Assembly (NCBI GenBank): GCA_019359395.1
Contig: JAHHHK010000007.1
Location: 186,001-250,000 of the forward strand
Length of the DNA: 64,000 nucleotides
Source: Komarekiella atlantica HA4396-MV6
GTDB lineage: Bacteria; Cyanobacteriota; Cyanobacteriia; Cyanobacteriales; Nostocaceae
Reading direction: 5' to 3'
In this document: piece by piece, positions 26,380 to 35,844 of the stretch
Numbering within the stretch: the stretch's first letter is position 1
Layout: every line of letters starts with the position of its first letter
Translations under genes and position numbers: made by a program
The notes under the pieces: generated by a model
Databases searched by the model: none
Seen by the model: only the letters and a program-made list of their open reading frames with translations
What the model was told of the DNA's origin: nothing

Positions 26380-27099
26380 ATGATTGCACCTAATCATCTC
26401 TGGCTACCTGCACCGACAGATTTAACTTTGTTACCAAATGATGTCCATGTCTGGCAAATAAACCTTGACCAACCAGAACAACAGATACAATATTTGGCTA
26501 CAATCCTGTCCAGTGACGAAATTGCTCGAGCTGAACGGTTCTATTTTCAAAAGCATCGGCAACATTTCATCGCTGGTCGCGGTATCCTCCGAACTATATT
26601 AGGTCGCTACTTGGGCATTGAGCCGCAAAAGATCCGATTTGATTATCAATTGCGAGGAAAACCAGTATTAGCGGATATATTTGCTGAGAGTGGACTGGTG
26701 TTTAATTTGTCTCATTCTCAGAACTTAGGTTTGTTTGGGGTGAATTGCACTCGCCAGATTGGTGTGGATTTAGAGTATATTCGCCCGGTTTCTGACTTAG
26801 AATCTCTTGCCAAACGGTTCTTTTTAGCTAGAGAATATGCTGTATTGCGATCGCTATCTCCCAACCAACAGCAAGAGGTATTTTTTCGTTACTGGACTTG
26901 CAAGGAAGCTTATTTAAAGGCAACTGGAGATGGATTAGTTGGGCTAGAGCACATTGAAGTATTACTAACTCCCACAGAACCAGCCATATTACAGACATCG
27001 CAAGACTGGGGTCTTGTTGAGCTAATACCTGCTAAAGATTATGTTGCGGCGGTAGCTGTTGCAGGTTTAGGTTGGCATTTAAAATGCTGGCAGTACTGA
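26380..27099 (+). CDS. hetI: 4'-phosphopantetheinyl transferase HetI
   Basis: The protein is 239 aa, Sfp type. It moves the phosphopantetheine arm of coenzyme A onto carrier-protein serines. Motifs are GRGILRTILGRYLG, FNLSHSQNLGLFGV, GVDLEYIRPV (Mg-binding Asp/Glu) and WTCKEAYLKATGDGL. Its neighbours are hetN and the HGL synthase genes, whose ACP domains (two in HglE, one in HglB) are the expected targets. It is probably the only transferase of the cell, also serving fatty-acid ACP. Convergent with hetN. Confidence 0.93.
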   Translation: MIAPNHLWLPAPTDLTLLPNDVHVWQINLDQPEQQIQYLATILSSDEIARAERFYFQKHRQHFIAGRGILRTILGRYLGIEPQKIRFDYQLRGKPVLADIFAESGLVFNLSHSQNLGLFGVNCTRQIGVDLEYIRPVSDLESLAKRFFLAREYAVLRSLSPNQQQEVFFRYWTCKEAYLKATGDGLVGLEHIEVLLTPTEPAILQTSQDWGLVELIPAKDYVAAVAVAGLGWHLKCWQY

Positions 27100-27160
27100 T
27101 TAGACTTGTCTTGAGAATGGGGACTGGGGATTGGGGAAGAATAAATATTATCTCCTGCCT

Positions 27161-27238
27161 CTTGACCCTTGTACAGACGCGATTAATCGCGTCTCTACTC
27201 TTGACCCTTGTACAGACGCGATTAATCGCGTCTCTACT
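27161..27238. repeat. two perfect 39-bp tandem copies between hetI and hetN
   Basis: Positions 27161-27199 and 27200-27238 are identical. Each contains the perfect palindrome AGACGCGATTAATCGCGTCT, so each copy can form a hairpin. Sitting between convergent hetI and hetN, it may terminate both transcripts. Confidence 0.9.
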
Positions 27239-27242
27239 CTTG

Positions 27243-28046
27243 CTATTTATTTTCTTGCATACTTCTGACAATTTTTGTCACCTGTTTTCTGGGTATAAAT
27301 CTGACACTTTTAGCGAGTATTTTATTTATAAAACCAGGAATAACAACTGTTTTACCGCGCATTAAGGCTTGATAACCAATCTTAGCGACTGTTTCTGCAT
27401 CCATCATCTTTTTACCCTTGAGCAGCTTAGAGCCGGCCATCCCTGTTCTTTCATGAAAGGCGGATTCGGTTGAGCCAGGGCAAAGAACTGTCACCGTAAC
27501 ACCTGTACCTTCTAATTCGTTAGCGATCGCTTCTGAAAACGATAAAATATAGGCTTTAGTTGCAAAATAAACTGCCATTAAAGGCCCTGGTTGAAAAGCA
27601 GCAGCAGAGGCAACGTTTAAGATTTTGCCATCGCCCTGCTTTACCATATCCTTGAGAAATAATTTAGTTAAATGAGTCAGACACACCAAATTTACCTGGA
27701 GCATTTCCAATTCAGTGGTCAGATTTGTTTCATTAAATAATCCATAAGTCCCAAATCCAGCATTATTCACTAGCACATCAATTTTGATAGTTGCTTTTTG
27801 TAACTCAGTGAAAATTTCTTCGGGAGATGTTGATATAGATAAATCCTTGATCATAGGTTTGATGAAAATGCCAAATTCTTCTTGGAATTTAGACACCATC
27901 TCTACGAGTTTTAATTCGTTTCTGTCTACTACAACAAGATCATAATCATGAGCGGCAAAAATCCGTGCTAATTGGTAGCCAATGCCACTAGCTGCCCCAG
28001 TAATAAGAGCAATTGGTTTACACTGACTTTGGTGTATTGTATTCAT
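27243..28046 (-). CDS. hetN: HetN-type short-chain dehydrogenase/reductase, without RGSGR
   Basis: The protein is 267 aa. NAD(P)-binding motif TGAASGIGYQLA, NNAGFGTYG, catalytic Ser in VASAAAF and YFATK. Position opposite hetI and beside the HGL genes identifies it as the hetN locus. In Anabaena PCC 7120 HetN carries ERGSGR around residues 132-137 and suppresses heterocyst formation. Here the same place (residues 135-141) reads VKQGDGK, so RGSGR is absent. The reductase site is intact, so the protein may serve mainly as a ketoreductase of glycolipid synthesis. A C-terminal basic hydrophobic helix (INKILAKSVRFIPRKQ) may bind membrane. Confidence 0.85.
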   Translation of the reverse strand: MNTIHQSQCKPIALITGAASGIGYQLARIFAAHDYDLVVVDRNELKLVEMVSKFQEEFGIFIKPMIKDLSISTSPEEIFTELQKATIKIDVLVNNAGFGTYGLFNETNLTTELEMLQVNLVCLTHLTKLFLKDMVKQGDGKILNVASAAAFQPGPLMAVYFATKAYILSFSEAIANELEGTGVTVTVLCPGSTESAFHERTGMAGSKLLKGKKMMDAETVAKIGYQALMRGKTVVIPGFINKILAKSVRFIPRKQVTKIVRSMQENK

Positions 28047-28994
28047 GTCATAAAGTTGGTGAATTCAACATGATTAAGCTGTGTTGCATTGACATTTACA
28101 GTGGCGATCGCTTGCCTAAAATCAAGTAAATTTAATGACTAAAGCTACAAGAAACATCTTGAGTCTTTAGCTTTTTAAATGCTTGTGTAGTGCATTGGTA
28201 GAGAGCTTGATAACTGTAGCAGTGGAAAGCTAAATTTAGGACTTACGCATTGTAAAAATTAAGCATCAATGCACTTAGTTCCTTTCAAACTGCTAATTGA
28301 CTACTCTGTAATACATGTAATACATTATCCCCAAAAGCATAGAAAAGTCAAACTTTTGTGGATAACAACTACCATTGTATACTCGATTTTTTATCTCAAT
28401 GTGGAAGTTCTAAAAATTTATTTTTAAAACCACGGATAATTAGGGCAATTATATTGCTGTTGCTGGTTTTGATGTTTTTAGCTGATTTCTGAATTGCTGA
28501 TTTCTGAGTAAAGAATGAAGAAATGTTGGATATATTATTTGGTTACTTAGAATTCAGCACTAATACCTAAATAATCTAACTAAAATATCGATTGACACCC
28601 TTGTAAGTAGAGGGGTTGAATTAAATATAAAACCCCTATAGGGTGTGTTCCCGCGAAGCGCGTGACGCACCATTTCTAAGTTTTTGATATGTTACGGAAG
28701 CCAGTAACACACCCTACTAGCATGACCGGGCTAAAATGTTGCAATAAATTTCTTGTAGTGTGGGATGGTCGCCCGCACCGGACGGGCGAGACGCCATTGT
28801 TGTCAACTTAAGCTACAAATAGGTTCACTGTTGGCTTTGTCACCTGCCTTGAACTTTAGTTCCTTGCAGGATATAGATTTCACGTTAAATTGACACTTAT
28901 GGCGAGATGCCCATCCCACAAAAGGAAAGGTAATGCACTATTTTAGCCTTGCCACGCCACTACTATCTTCTAATTATTTGTGCCTACCCACTTA
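28047..28994. repeat. intergenic region with repeat elements between hetN and padR
   Basis: No gene is seen in about 950 bases. At 28636-28716 lies a GGGTGTGTT...AACACACCC inverted repeat with a GCGAAGCGCG core, a common Nostoc type. At about 28757-28921 a segment starts GTGGGATGG and ends CCCATCCCAC, with a GCCCGCACCGGACGGGC hairpin inside its left end. This may be a small non-autonomous element. The left part is AT-rich and holds the hetN promoter. Confidence 0.5.
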
Positions 28995-29528
28995 CTATCC
29001 ATTTACCGTTTGCGTAATCAAGTTTGTTTGCTCCCTAGCAAGTTGTTCGCTTAGCCATTGTATTTCACTTTCAAGAAACGCAGTATACCTTTGCCATGCC
29101 GCAGTCTGATAGGGGTCTGATGGGAGTGGTTCCATTTCTTGGCTTTCCAAGCGTAGCCGACAAACCATTAAACGATGCTCCAGTAACTTTAGCCGTTCTT
29201 TAGATTCTAGGGAACTAAAAAAGAAAAACTTGATCATAAAGCGAGAACGAGCGTGTACCCAGCTTTCATGGGGGTGTTCCAGCATCTCTTTTTTCCAACG
29301 TTCTCGCCCTAGCTCAGTAATTCTGTAAACCTTACGAGTCTGACCCCCATCTGCACCCTCAACTAGCACAGAAATTGCTCCTTGTTCTTCTAGTCGCTTC
29401 AACAGAGGGTAAATCGCACCATAATTGACGCTGATGCAACCGCTCATAAACAGTTCTATTTGCTGCTTCAGGCGATATCCATGTAGGGGTTCACGTAGCA
29501 GTAGACCTAAAGTGGCTAACTCAAGCAT
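28995..29528 (-). CDS. PadR-family transcriptional regulator
   Basis: The protein is 177 aa. N-terminal winged helix: LATLGLLLREPLHGYRLKQQ, GAIYPLLKRLEEQGAI, RKVYRITELGRERW. A long C-terminal helical dimerisation arm follows (SKERLKLLEHRLMVCRLRLES). It is divergent from an RND efflux operon. PadR proteins commonly repress neighbouring efflux genes and release DNA on binding a hydrophobic drug or phenolic ligand, so local control of that pump is the likely role. Confidence 0.88.
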   Translation of the reverse strand: MLELATLGLLLREPLHGYRLKQQIELFMSGCISVNYGAIYPLLKRLEEQGAISVLVEGADGGQTRKVYRITELGRERWKKEMLEHPHESWVHARSRFMIKFFFFSSLESKERLKLLEHRLMVCRLRLESQEMEPLPSDPYQTAAWQRYTAFLESEIQWLSEQLAREQTNLITQTVNG

Positions 29529-30187
29529 TTATATCAAACTGATGTATCTATATAGTATCATGTTAATTTGTAGTCACATTTTGCACTTAACTGTGAGTAC
29601 ACCCTGAACTAAAGTTCAGGGCTTCATAGCCAAAATCCGCTAAAACCGACTGAAATACATATTAAGTCAGTTAAAGCTGACTTAGAGCTATGAGCCAAGA
29701 ATTTATTTCTTGGCGGGCGAAAAGTTAGGTGCAAGATATTTAGTATATGAAAACCAGCTAGCTTACCAAGAAAAGTTAAAAAAGTCACTTGAGGAGTATT
29801 GAAGGGTATTGCTTAATTTACCTGACCAAACACTCCTTGATAAAGTTATGCGTTAGGAGAAAATTGTCTTGATTTAAGAACTTCTCAGATATATCTTTAT
29901 AAAGATTGAAAAGGTTATTAAAACTTAAAATATCTATCTATAGGAGAAGTTACAAATCACAAGTAAAAAGATTTTAATAAGACATTAAAACAATTGACTA
30001 TCAAGCTAAAACATCTATATAAATTTCAGGAGATATGAATTTGCAACGATAAATCATTAGTTAGATATTTATAGTGATTTTGTATGGAGGGAGTAAATAA
30101 AGTGAAATTCAAATGTCATTAAAAGCATCTGTTGAGTGCTAATTTTTCCTGCCTCAAGGAGATTATCCAATTAGGTAGTTACGCATT
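29529..30187. other. regulatory region between padR and the efflux operon
   Basis: About 660 bases without a gene. A perfect palindrome, CCCTGAACT-AA-AGTTCAGGG (29602-29621), and hairpins around AGTCAGTTAAAGCTGACTT (29665-29685) and GCCAAGAATTTATTTCTTGGC-like arms (29694-29715) lie in the left half; these are repeat-like. The right half is AT-rich and should hold the efflux promoter and any PadR site, which I cannot pinpoint. Confidence 0.45.
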
Positions 30188-31600
30188 ATGAAGAACTCAG
30201 AATCTTTCGACGAAACAAAGCAGATAAGAGCGGGTAAAGATGACAGCGATGATCAGCGCTCTAACGTGGCAGTTATATCGGGAGATACTGACACGGTGGG
30301 TGAAGTCAATGCTGATGCTTCGCAAGAATCTGAACAGAAATACTCATCATCAAGAAAACGGAAGTGGCTGCTGGTTTTAGGGGCGATCGTACTGCTAGCT
30401 GGCGGAGGTATTGGCTGGCGTTGGTGGCACAGCAATGCTCAAACGCAAACACCACCAGGTCAAAGCCAAGCCCAAGCGATACCTGTAAAAATATCGCCAG
30501 TGGAGACAGGAACAATTAGAGAAAGTTCGGAGTTTGTCGCCAACTTAGAGTCACGCCGTGCAGTCACTCTTGTGCCTCAGATTCAGGGTCGAGTATCTCA
30601 GATTTTTGTCAGACCAGGGGATGTGGTGAAGACTGGTACGCCGATTCTCCAAATCAATCCTGATGAACAACAAGCAGCAGTTAGTAGTGCAAGTGCTAGT
30701 ATTGCAGCGGCACAAGCTGAAGTCAAAAATGCTAGAGCAACACTCAGTTCTCTAGAAGCTGAGCGGGTTTCTAACCAATCTCAGTCAAGATTAAGCCAGC
30801 AGCAATACGAAAGATACTCTCGTCTAGCAACAGAAGGAGCAGTATCACGAGACACTAGAGATCAATATTTCAATCAACTCCAAGCAGCTAGCTCCAGCCT
30901 TGCTGCGATCAATCAACGGATTGAAGCTCAGCGAGCTGTTGTAGCCCAGGCTGAAAAGGCTGTGCAGCAAGCACAAGCAAATGCTAAGCAAGCACAAGTT
31001 CAACTTCAGTACTTCCAATTGAAAGCACCTTTTGCGGGCACTGTTGGTAATATTCCAGTTAAGCTAGGAGACTTTGTTAATACTTCTACTCAACTAACAA
31101 CCATTACTCAAAATCAACCCTTAGAGGTCAATATTTCTCTGCCTTTACAGCAGGCTACTAGAGTGCGCGAAGGTACTCCAGTAGAGCTAATTAACTCACA
31201 GAATCAGGTAGTTGGTACTAGTAAAGTATTCTTCATTTCTCCTCAAACTGCTGATGAAACTCAATCTGTACTAATTAAAGCCCTATTTGATAATGCTAAA
31301 GGTCAACTGCGGGCTAATTCATATGTGCAAGCAAGAGTCATTTGGCAAGAACGTCCTGGGGTTCTGATCCCAACTGAGGCAGTCTCTCGCGTGGGAGGAC
31401 AAACTTTTGTTTATGTGGCTGAACAAGCACAAAACGAACAAGAACAAGCTCAACTGGTAGCTAGACAAAAGCCAGTTAAGTTAGGCAATATCCAAGGTAA
31501 TAGTTATCAAGTATTAGAAGGATTAAAACCAGGAGAAAGAATCATTGTCACAGGTTTGCTTAACCTGAGAAATAATGCTCCTATTACCCCACAATCGTAG
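30188..31600 (+). CDS. RND efflux periplasmic adaptor (AcrA/HlyD type)
   Basis: The protein is 470 aa. It has an unusually long acidic cytoplasmic N-terminus of about 55 residues, then a membrane helix (WLLVLGAIVLLAGGGIGW). The barrel-sandwich part (VTLVPQIQGRVSQIFVRPGD), a long alpha-hairpin rich in Ala/Gln (about 165-290), LKAPFAGTVG and the C-terminal beta-barrel and membrane-proximal domains follow. No lipobox is seen; it is anchored by the helix. It joins the inner-membrane pump encoded downstream to an outer-membrane TolC-type channel, which is not in the window. Confidence 0.9.
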   Translation: MKNSESFDETKQIRAGKDDSDDQRSNVAVISGDTDTVGEVNADASQESEQKYSSSRKRKWLLVLGAIVLLAGGGIGWRWWHSNAQTQTPPGQSQAQAIPVKISPVETGTIRESSEFVANLESRRAVTLVPQIQGRVSQIFVRPGDVVKTGTPILQINPDEQQAAVSSASASIAAAQAEVKNARATLSSLEAERVSNQSQSRLSQQQYERYSRLATEGAVSRDTRDQYFNQLQAASSSLAAINQRIEAQRAVVAQAEKAVQQAQANAKQAQVQLQYFQLKAPFAGTVGNIPVKLGDFVNTSTQLTTITQNQPLEVNISLPLQQATRVREGTPVELINSQNQVVGTSKVFFISPQTADETQSVLIKALFDNAKGQLRANSYVQARVIWQERPGVLIPTEAVSRVGGQTFVYVAEQAQNEQEQAQLVARQKPVKLGNIQGNSYQVLEGLKPGERIIVTGLLNLRNNAPITPQS

Positions 31601-31919
31601 GATTGGGGACTGGGGGATAGGGTGAATAAATAATCGGCGTTGCTGAATCCAGATATGAATTTACCGGGCTACGCCCCGCTTCTCTACGAGACGCTTCGCG
31701 AACGCTAACACGCAGAGACGCAGCGAAAAATATGAGCGCCGGCTCCCGGCGATCATACTTTTCAAGACAGAGGCGCAGAGAGTAAGAGCTTAAGATGTTA
31801 AGTTTTTAAATTTCATACTTCAATTCAGCAATGCCAAATAATCAATATCCAATCCCTAATACTTAATCCCCAATCCCCAATCCCCAGTCCCTTTTACTAG
31901 TCCTACGGCCAATCTACCT
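31601..31919. repeat. repeat-rich spacer between adaptor and pump genes
   Basis: The spacer holds a CTCTACGAGACGCT module (about 31681-31706). A hairpin element at 31719-31772 has flanks CGCAGCGAAAAA and ACTTTTCAAGACAGAG around a GCGCCGGCTCCCGGCG core. A copy with the same flanks occurs at 45942-45998 and another at 60991-61046. The CCCCAATCCCCAATCCCCAGTCCC heptamer run near 31867-31889 is an STRR-type repeat. No gene. Confidence 0.7.
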
Positions 31920-34900
31920 ATGTTTGTTGATTTTTTTATTAAGCGACCTGTATTTGCTAGCGTCTGCACTATACTTATCTTGCTAGTCGGAGCAATTAGT
32001 ATTCCCACACTATCAATTGCTCAATATCCTGAAATTAGTCCTCCTCAAGTTAACGTTAGTGCCAACTACACTGGGGCTAATGCTGAGGTTGTCGAAAATA
32101 CAGTTACGACTGTTTTAGAAAGAGAAATTAACGGTATCCCTGCTCAGAGGTATATCAGTTCGAGCAGTAGTAACTCTGGTAGTAGTTCAATATCAGTCAC
32201 ATTTGACGCGAACCGTAACCAAGATATTGCAGCTGTTGATGTCCAAAACCGTGTGTCTGCGGCCGAAGCTCAGTTACCAGAAGTAGTGCAGCAGACGGGA
32301 GTTACTGTTACAAAAAGATCTAGCTCTATTCTCATGGGTTTTGGTCTGTATACAGACAACAACGAGTATGACACCATCTTTTTAAGTAACTACGCTGACA
32401 TCTATTTAGTAGATGCCCTCAAACGTGTAGAAGGCGTTGGTGATGTCACTATTTTTGGCGAACGTAGGTATTCGATGCGTGTGTGGCTAGAGCCAAGCCA
32501 GCTTGCTAGTCGCAGTCTCACTGCTGAGGATGTAACCGCAGCCCTTCAAGAACAGAATTTACAAGTAGGTGCGGGGCGACTCGGACAGCAGCCAGCACCA
32601 GACGGGCAAAGATATCAACTTGACGTGCAGGCCCAGAGCCAACTACAAGATGCTACAGAGTTTGAGAATATCATCATTAAAACAGGGGAAAATGGCACGC
32701 TGGTCAGACTGAAAGATGTTGGGAGGGTGGAATTAGGAGCAGAAAACTACGATTCTTTCCTACGATTTCGGGGCAAAGATGCTGTGGGGTTGGGGATTTA
32801 TCAACTTCCTGGTAGTAATGCTTTGGATGTTGCTAGCGCAGCTAAAGCTGAAATGCAAAGGCTGGCTCTTAATTTCCCCCCAGGAATCAAATATGATATT
32901 GGGTTTGATACAACTTTGTTTGTGCAAGCATCACTTACAGAAGTGGTCGTGACTTTAGCGATTGCGATCGCTTTAGTTGTGTTAATCATCTTTGTCTTCT
33001 TGCAAGACTGGCGCACCACAATTATCCCGTCCCTGACAATTCCAGTTGCTTTGATTGGGACTTTTGCTTTCATTAAGGTTTTTGGGTTCACGATTAATAG
33101 CTTGACATTGTTCGGTTTGACTCTAGCAAGTGGGATGGTCGTTGATGATGCGATCGTTGTGGTTGAGGATATCTCGCGCCTGATTCAAGAAAAAGGTATG
33201 GAGCCGCGTGAAGCCGCTTCCACAGCAATGCACGAGCTATTTGGCGCAGTCATTGCAACTTCACTTGTACTCATGGCAGTATTTGTTCCGGTTGCTTTTT
33301 TCCCAGGAACGACGGGAGCGCTTTATCAGCAGTTTGCCTTGACTATCGCCTTTTCTATTGCGATTTCTACCTTTTTAGCGTTGACAATTACTCCATCGCT
33401 CTCAGGTCTATTACTACGTCAAAGGGAAAAACCTGGCGGTTGGTTGGGGTGGATTTTTGACCGCATTAATGGATTTCTTGACTGGTTAGGCCGAGGTTAT
33501 CAGCGAGTTCTGAATCAGATAGTCAAGATTAAATACATCATTCTGGCGGTGTTTGTCGCCAGCTTAGGGTTAACGGCTTGGCTGTTTTTCAGCGTCCCAA
33601 CAGCCTTTTTACCTGAAGAAGATCAAGGTTACTTTATTACCCTGATCCAAGGGCCACCAGGAGTATCGCTAGAATATACCGATGACGTGATAGCTAAAGT
33701 AGAACAAGAAATCTTGAAATTGCCCGAAGTCAGAAGTACTTTTGCAATTGGTGGTTTTGGTTTCTCTGGTAATACTGCTAACAATGGTGTAGTTTTTACT
33801 TCCCTCAACCCTTGGGAAGACCGAACTGGAGCAGAGCAGTCAGTACAGGCAATTATCAATAAGTTAAGAGGAGGGCTGTCAGCGATATCCGAAGCCAGAG
33901 TTTTCCCAAGTAATCCCCCAGCAATTCCAGGTTTAGGCTCTACTGGTGGTTTCCAATTTCAGCTACAAGACCAAGGAAACGTCGGTCTTGATACTTTAGT
34001 TCAAGTGGCAAACCAGTTGATTGCAAAAGCCAATCAAACACCAGGATTGCAAAGTGTATACACCACTTTTTCAGCAGATACGCCACAGGTACTTGTAGAA
34101 GTGAATCGCAACCAAGCTAAGGCGTTACAAGTTCCCATTGCAGATGTCTTTAATACACTGCAAACTCTGTTGGGATCTCAATATGTGAATGACTTTACGT
34201 TACAGCAGCGAAATTACCGCGTTTATGTGCAAGCAGATGCACAGTACCGAGCTAACCCTGATGATATCGGTCAATTATATGTTCGGAACGAACAAGATAG
34301 GATGATTCCTCTGAGCAACTTGGTGAAGATTACTCCCACTACTGGAGCACAAACAATAAATCGCTATAATCTGTTGCGCTCGATTGAAATCACTGGCTCA
34401 GCAGCTTCAGGTTCTAGTTCTGGGGAAGCAATTGAGGTAATGGAGCGGCTAGCTCAAGAGATTTTGCCACCGACTTTAGGCTATGAATGGTCTGGTATTT
34501 CTGCCGAAGAACAGGAGTCTGGCGGTCAAGCACCGATCATTTTTAGTCTTGGGCTTGTTTTCGTTTTCTTGGTTTTGGCTGCCCAATACGAGAACTACGT
34601 CGATCCTTTTATTATTCTGCTAGCTGTACCCTTAGCTATCTTGGGGGCGCTGGCGGCTCAATCTTTGCGTGGTTTGCCCAACGATGTTTACTGTCAAATT
34701 GGTCTGGTGATGTTGATTGGATTAGCGAGTAAAAACGCGATTTTGATTGTAGAATTTGCTAATCAGCTGCGCGATCGCGGTTATTCAATTACCAAGGCTG
34801 TTCTTGAAGCGTCACAACAGCGTTTGCGCCCAATTCTTATGACTGCTATTTCTACGTTGTTAGGGATTTTTCCGCTAGCAATTGCTACGGGAGCAGGAGC

Positions 34901-35111
34901 GGGTAGCCGACAGTCACTTGGTACAACAGTATTTGGGGGGATGCTTGTTGCAACTTTCTTAACTTTGTTTGTAGTGCCAGTTTTGTATATCTTAATTCAA
35001 ACACTGAGCGATCGCGTCTTCAAGAAAAACCGCAAATCTAATCAATCTAATAACTCTAAGAAGCTAAAGACTACTTCCCAGGAAAAAACTCACGTTGAAA
35101 GCCGTCGTTGA
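31920..35111 (+). CDS. RND-type inner-membrane efflux pump (AcrB/HAE1 family)
   Basis: The protein is 1063 aa, the full length of the hydrophobe/amphiphile efflux family. The start MFVDFFIKRPVFASVCTIL and ISIPTLSIAQYPEISPPQV are typical. Twelve membrane spans surround two large periplasmic loops. The proton-relay Asp pair is present in ASGMVVDDAIVVVED. The signature GLASKNAILIVEFA is in the second half. It exports hydrophobic compounds using the proton gradient with the upstream adaptor. Its position inside the HGL island raises the possibility that a lipid or an HGL by-product is a substrate, which is inference only. Confidence 0.93.
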   Translation: MFVDFFIKRPVFASVCTILILLVGAISIPTLSIAQYPEISPPQVNVSANYTGANAEVVENTVTTVLEREINGIPAQRYISSSSSNSGSSSISVTFDANRNQDIAAVDVQNRVSAAEAQLPEVVQQTGVTVTKRSSSILMGFGLYTDNNEYDTIFLSNYADIYLVDALKRVEGVGDVTIFGERRYSMRVWLEPSQLASRSLTAEDVTAALQEQNLQVGAGRLGQQPAPDGQRYQLDVQAQSQLQDATEFENIIIKTGENGTLVRLKDVGRVELGAENYDSFLRFRGKDAVGLGIYQLPGSNALDVASAAKAEMQRLALNFPPGIKYDIGFDTTLFVQASLTEVVVTLAIAIALVVLIIFVFLQDWRTTIIPSLTIPVALIGTFAFIKVFGFTINSLTLFGLTLASGMVVDDAIVVVEDISRLIQEKGMEPREAASTAMHELFGAVIATSLVLMAVFVPVAFFPGTTGALYQQFALTIAFSIAISTFLALTITPSLSGLLLRQREKPGGWLGWIFDRINGFLDWLGRGYQRVLNQIVKIKYIILAVFVASLGLTAWLFFSVPTAFLPEEDQGYFITLIQGPPGVSLEYTDDVIAKVEQEILKLPEVRSTFAIGGFGFSGNTANNGVVFTSLNPWEDRTGAEQSVQAIINKLRGGLSAISEARVFPSNPPAIPGLGSTGGFQFQLQDQGNVGLDTLVQVANQLIAKANQTPGLQSVYTTFSADTPQVLVEVNRNQAKALQVPIADVFNTLQTLLGSQYVNDFTLQQRNYRVYVQADAQYRANPDDIGQLYVRNEQDRMIPLSNLVKITPTTGAQTINRYNLLRSIEITGSAASGSSSGEAIEVMERLAQEILPPTLGYEWSGISAEEQESGGQAPIIFSLGLVFVFLVLAAQYENYVDPFIILLAVPLAILGALAAQSLRGLPNDVYCQIGLVMLIGLASKNAILIVEFANQLRDRGYSITKAVLEASQQRLRPILMTAISTLLGIFPLAIATGAGAGSRQSLGTTVFGGMLVATFLTLFVVPVLYILIQTLSDRVFKKNRKSNQSNNSKKLKTTSQEKTHVESRR

Positions 35112-35119
35112 TTAAAAAA

Positions 35120-35142
35120 CTCTATCCCCTTACGGGATAGAG
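35120..35142. terminator. hairpin after the RND pump gene, T-tract on the minus strand
   Basis: CTCTATCCC-CTTAC-GGGATAGAG forms a nine-pair perfect stem eight bases after the pump stop codon. The run of six T lies on the minus-strand side. It is therefore a stronger terminator for leftward transcripts (from hglB) than for the pump, though it may stall both. Confidence 0.65.
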
Positions 35143-35844
35143 TATAGGGCATTAGTAACTTTTCTCCATGCCTAATGCTCAATAGATTTTTTGCAAAGAT
35201 TGGAATAAGACCAAAATAAACCACAGATGAACACAGATGAACACAGATGAACACAGATAAATATCGGTGTTCATCTGTCTTGAAAAGTTGAGCCACTGCG
35301 TTGGACGGGTTTCCCGGCTTGTAGCAAGTGGCGTTCCTAGGTTGGGAAACCCCGTTCGCATGATTGCGTCTCACGCCACTTGCTCCACTTGGGGAGACCC
35401 CAAGACCGCAGTGGCTCCCCTTCTCTACGAGACGCTACTTCGCGTTGGGAGAAGTTCTGAACGCTATGCGGGTCTGACTGCCCAACCGTTCTAAAAGAAC
35501 GGTTGCCTTATGTCTTTTAGACACAAGGGAGAGGCGCAAGGCTTTGCGCCTCTCGGCAGTGAAACAGACTATCGCCGGACGCCGGCGCACCCTGCGGGAT
35601 CTTGCTACAGACTTCTCTCCGCCTACAGAACTTTTCGCTGTGGTTCGATTTAATAAATCTCGACTTATGCAAGAGGTCTAATACCGATTCAATTAAATTA
35701 ATGATTGCAACAAATCTTTTGGTAGAGACGTTGCATTACAACGTCTCTACATGGTCTATCTGTCACATTCTTTTTTAAATTGGTATAACGACGTGCGGCT
35801 ATCCCTCTTTGCCCACGAGATAACGGAGTCTCCCACCGACTTAC
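35143..35844. repeat. repeat-filled region between the efflux operon and hglB
   Basis: No gene is seen. Contents include four 10-bp units CACAGATGAA (35222-35260), modules CTCTACGAGACGCT (about 35413) and TTCTAAAAGAACGGTT, and a GTAGAGACGT...ACGTCTCTAC inverted repeat (35722-35750). Short open frames here run through repeat sequence on both strands and are not convincing. Confidence 0.6.

Noticed and set aside
27072-27365. Open frames on both strands over the 39-bp duplication
   Set aside because: They overlap the ends of hetI and hetN and consist of repeat translation.
35090-35494. Several 60-94 codon open frames on both strands
   Set aside because: They run through CACAGATGAA repeats and other interspersed modules, and overlap the end of the pump gene.
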